The notes beneath the pieces were generated by a model that ran no database searches, had not been told where the DNA came from, and saw only the letters and a list, made by a program, of their open reading frames with translations. A stretch of DNA of 64,000 bases from Silurus meridionalis (lineage: Eukaryota; Chordata; Actinopteri; Siluriformes; Siluridae), in NCBI RefSeq assembly GCF_014805685.1, contig NC_060890.1, forward strand, positions 24,984,000 to 25,047,999. Direction: 5' to 3'. The translations under genes and the position numbers were made by a program. Shown here piece after piece: positions 60,061 to 64,000 of the stretch (position 1 is the first letter of the stretch; each line of letters begins with the position of its first letter).

Positions 60061-60533
60061 AAAGGCCTGTGTGTGTGGGTGAGTGTGTGTGAGACACCAA
60101 AGTCCGACTCTGACATGCGTCTTCTCCTGCAGCAACTTTAAACTGTTTACTTGGTTCCTTCAGCGTCACTCACCATAAACCCCTGGCTCTTTATGGTGGA
60201 GCAGTAAACGGAGACGAAACTGGAAAACAAAGAGCATGTCCACGCGTCCGTCTTCCCTGCTTTGATCTCTAGTTCCTTTCAGCTACTTCAGTTCGTTTAA
60301 AGAGTTCTGCTTCCAGCACAGCATTTATTTCTCCCCTCATTCTCACTCTTGCTCACACTCTCTCGCTCTCTGTCTTTCTCTATCCACTCTTCTCTTTTAC
60401 TTTTTATCTCCTTTCCTTCTGTCTATTCTGTGCCCAGTTTTTTTTCTTCTCCTGTTGGCATGGCTCCTGTTTGTTTTCAGCCATTTTGGGGACTAGCAGT
60501 GCTCGTAACAAACTGCTTAAATGGCGTCCTCTT

Positions 60534-60534
<1 letters not shown>

Positions 60535-60593
<59 letters not shown>

Positions 60594-60751
60594 CCTCCCT
60601 CACTCGCTCCCTTTTCTCTTTCGCCTGCTACACGCTATCACCCGACTTTGTGTAATGTGGGCGACGGCGAGTGTACGAGTGTGAGCGTGTATGAAGAACA
60701 ATACCAAAAGAAAGAAAAAAAGAAAGGGGGGGGACTGGAATTAAAATGATG

Positions 60752-60785
<34 letters not shown>

Positions 60786-61170
60786 TGGGTGATAAAAGAG
60801 GGATAAAAAATGACGGTGGGATAGTTGGTGAAATGAGGGAGAACGAAGGAACACCCTGGAATGGTGTGTCCGAGTGGAAGTGAAGTGTAAGAGGCAGAAA
60901 GAGTGTGTGACGAGAGAGAGAGAGAGAGAGAGAGCAGGAGAGAGAAAAGAAGGAGAGAAGGAGGGGAGATTCGGGAGTGCGAGAGTCGTCCCTGCCCTCC
61001 GTCTCTACATAGTGCTGCCTGTGTGTGCGCTGCCTGAGCTCTCTCTCGTTCATGCATACACACACACACACACACACATACACACACAGGCACAGGCAGG
61101 CATACACACACCGAACGAGGGAGGGCGAGAGAGAGAGAGGGAAAGAGAGAGAGAGAGCAAGAGAGACAGG

Positions 61171-61215
<45 letters not shown>
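60535..61215. repeat. Cluster of (CT)n, (GA)n and (CA)n microsatellites
   Basis: (CT)n at about 60534-60592; (GA)n at 60757-60782, 60914-60933 and 61155-61214 with interruptions; (CA)n at 61061-61090. Confidence 0.9.
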
Positions 61216-61218
<3 letters not shown>

Positions 61219-61252
61219 AGATCGCAGCAGAGATGCAGCAGGAGGCTTTTCG
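61215..61252 (+). other. Candidate 5' exon end with splice donor
   Basis: After a (GA)n tract, GCAGAGATGCAGCAGGAG leads to TTTCGAG then GTACGTAG, a strong donor with the edge near 61252. The ATG would start MQQEAFR. No downstream exon is visible in the remaining 2.7 kb, so this may be a first exon of a gene beyond the window or a chance match. Confidence 0.22.
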
Positions 61253-61499
61253 AGGTACGTAGTCTTGTTGTGTGCTTGCCTGGCGGAGAAATAAAGAGAC
61301 CGCCAGAATATTTTTTTGGTTTTCTCCTTCTTCTCTTCCTCCTGCTCCAGCACTCTTCTTCTTTTTCTCCTTCTTCACTGTCCTACCGATGGTTGTTGTT
61401 GTTGTTAATGTTGTTCAGGTTCTGCGTAGGACACGAGAAGTGAGCTGAGAGGAGTGTTGTCCTGTTTGTGTGAGGGAGAGCATGCCTGTGTCTGTGCGT

Positions 61500-61512
61500 A
61501 TGTGGAAGTGCG

Positions 61513-61571
<59 letters not shown>

Positions 61572-61940
61572 TGCTAAACAAGGCCTGCCTCCCTTATCCT
61601 CTCCTCTCGTGGCTGAACCACGCAGTTCTTTTTCATGGCCGATGAGTCACTGCGATCCGATTTAACAGAAACTAAGACTTGGGTTTTTAAAAATCTTTTG
61701 TGGGTTATTTTTATTTCTCGAAGGACATAAATGTTCTAGATTTGCGCCTGTCCCATGATCTGCGATACTTGGTGTTTTAGTAGTAAACGACTGAAAGGTT
61801 CAGGATGTGAAGGTGTGAATGTACAGATGTGAAAAACTGTAAAATGGCCACGCTGATCCATGTTTTTCTGGGGGGGTTTTATCCCCTCATTTCGTGGGAT
61901 GAACGAATGCTCTGAAAGTACACCAGGTTCCTGTTTTTTT

Positions 61941-61991
<51 letters not shown>

Positions 61992-62064
61992 AGCCTGTTT
62001 GAAACGGGCCGTACAGTTCAGAGGGATCGTGATGTAGGAGTTTGCTCATTTACTAAGCATCTAT

Positions 62065-62128
<64 letters not shown>

Positions 62129-63591
62129 TGGGAGGGCCCCCAAATGGTGATGTTGTGTTTGTACCAATTTCGATTATAACATGATGACAAAGTGTTGTAG
62201 AAGTTTAAGCTCTGTGACAAGTTTATTCTAAGCAGCAACGTCAAAGAAGAAGAATAACCATACAGGTTATGATCCTTGGTCCTATTCATTATAGGAGTTA
62301 TAGGAATCACTTGCAGGCCAAATCAAGTGTGGATTTTTCCATTGGTACACCCTCTGGAGCATGGTCCATCAAGATGTATAACTGATAAGACATCCAAAGA
62401 CGAAATCTGACCCCTCTTCCAGCTCAGAACCCATCCATACCTCGTGTTCCCAAGCCTTGGTCTTTTGATAATCCCTTACTGCTGATCTACTCCTTTTCCA
62501 GCGCCATCTCCTCTCTCCTCTCCTCTCTTCTCTTCTCTTCTCCTCCCCTTCCCTTCCCTTTCCCTTCCCTCTGGCTGGCTCAACCATGTTTTTTGGCCAG
62601 GGGGGTTGTTCAGAGTTCAGGATCTACGCACTGCCCCCTTTTCACAGTCCGGGTCTGCCCAGTTTGGAGTCGCAGGCCTGATGGAAACCAAAGGCCTTCT
62701 TGGTTTACTTTTTTTTCTCAATTTCGTCTCAGTGCTAATGACTTCAAAATTACAGGTACATTCATGCAGCAATTAGGATAATGACGCATAATCTGAAAGA
62801 GCGGCGTCTTATGTCGCCCTGACATCGTTTGATAGATTTCCTTATTTCCTAGCGTATTCTGCCAATTACAAACTCAGCATACGGTATATTTCAAAAATCA
62901 TGCTTGTTGTTACCTTTACAGGACATTGCAAGTGTTGGACAGATAATCCCTCGAATATTTGTCTCTCTAACTGTTTCAGGCAGTTGCATATTCGAGTAGA
63001 GAGGGAGCCGGAGCACTGGGGATGAAAGGGAGGGTGGCGGTAAAGCCCCTGTCATGCTTGGCCAGCCTCTTGAGCTGAGGCCGGCTTGTCTAGAGGCAGT
63101 GTGTGCGTCACGCACAAAGGGTGACGGAAACAGGGACAGATGCGTTTCCTCATCCATAGCCCGACAAATTTTGGCATGTGGAACCCCTTGTAAGCAATTT
63201 TACTCCCCCCCAGTTCTGAGCCTGTCACTTTCACATGGATCGAAACAGGTGCAACGTTGGTCACCCATTCCTCCATATTTCATATCTATAACTGACACCG
63301 TTCATAAACATGAACCGTCACAAAAAAGTATCGCTTGCCTTGACATGTTTTGCTTTTCTTCTCATTGACTTCCTGTTGCCGGAGATTATGTAACATCTAT
63401 AATTACAGCTCATTTTTTTTTTGTACTTCCTTTGCATAGTCAGTGGCTGTGTTTGCGTGGTTCTGATGACGCTACCTGTCAGGTGGCTTGTTTACAGGCA
63501 AACCGGTTGGTATGCACCTTCCAAATGTGCTAGGTGTGAGAACGGCTGTGGTAGAGAGTATGTGCTTGTGTGTGCTTGTCCCTGTTAGTGA

Positions 63592-63639
<48 letters not shown>

Positions 63640-64000
63640 CTGTTCCTGTCTCTGGCCTGGCTCTTTTTCACCGCCTCTCTCCGTCTCTCTCGCTCTGCAA
63701 TAACAGTGCTGACCTAGTTTCAGTGTGTTCAGGGCTGCTTGTGGAATTTTACAGAGGCCTGCCTGCCTGCCTGCCTGCTTAAAACACAGGCAGAAAACCA
63801 TGACTGGGGATTTTTTATGTATAGCATAATTGCAAATACTTGAATAAAAGTATATATAATTGAATTAAATCTATGAGAGGATTTTGCTAATTCAACACCC
63901 ATATTGTGGGTAACATTTTGGTGAGATTGCCATAAAAAATATATGAAAAACGTAACCTAAAGTTGTCTATCTCAAATGATATACAGCGGTCGGATCATAA
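61500..64000. other. Gene-free stretch with GT microsatellites
   Basis: (GT)n tracts lie at 61517-61570, 61942-61988, 62070-62125 and 63596-63640, all GT on plus. A homopyrimidine run is at 62505-62573. No exon is recognised. Confidence 0.6.

Noticed and set aside
60628..61443. Overlapping frames of 189-246 aa rich in Ser-Leu or Arg-Glu
   Set aside because: They are translations of (CT)n/(GA)n and (CA)n tracts on both strands.

Overview
This is a vertebrate nuclear window, almost certainly from a ray-finned fish. Both recognisable genes are split into many short exons with GT-AG introns. The rest is dense in teleost-type transposon remnants (L2-like and RTE-like LINE tails, Tc1-like, hAT-like and pogo/Tigger-like fragments, tRNA-like SINEs) and long CA, GA and TA microsatellites. 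The repeat mix suggests an otophysan, perhaps a catfish; that is inference.

Layout. 1-4390 holds old repeats and an AT-rich tandem array. 4391-17434 (minus strand) carries the eight coding exons of a CapG-type gelsolin-family actin capping gene (capg, nearest in my judgement to fish capgb). Its introns are full of transposons, including an L2-like LINE at about 4.5-6.4 kb, and a 2 kb GACAGA-rich minisatellite at 12.3-14.3 kb. 17.4-24.9 kb is the capg 5' flank or first intron, with a candidate non-coding first exon ending at 22879. 26784-37888 (minus strand) is a full-length polr2a, the largest RNA polymerase II subunit: 28 coding exons from the initiator ATG to the C-terminal heptad repeat domain. 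Its promoter region (38.1-38.5 kb) has a TATA-like box and five CCAAT boxes. 38.5-64 kb has no gene I can prove. It holds a candidate divergent transcription unit near 39.4-40.5 kb, a 29-bp minisatellite (42.3-43.1 kb), a palindromic Tc1-like element (43.5-44.5 kb), many Tc1-derived fragments, a 56-bp minisatellite (51.2-52.0 kb), a nested Tigger-in-repeat insertion (55.9-57.3 kb), a perfect CTCF consensus (59456) and a candidate 5' exon near 61.25 kb.

The two genes lie head to tail on the minus strand, polr2a upstream of capg, and have no known shared pathway: one builds mRNA in the nucleus, the other caps actin filaments. No operon, CRISPR array or bacterial-type system is present. The points most worth checking are nine one-base deficits in the polr2a heptad repeats (probably assembly error), the capg mini-intron built from two UG-repeat tracts, and the candidate divergent transcript opposite polr2a.
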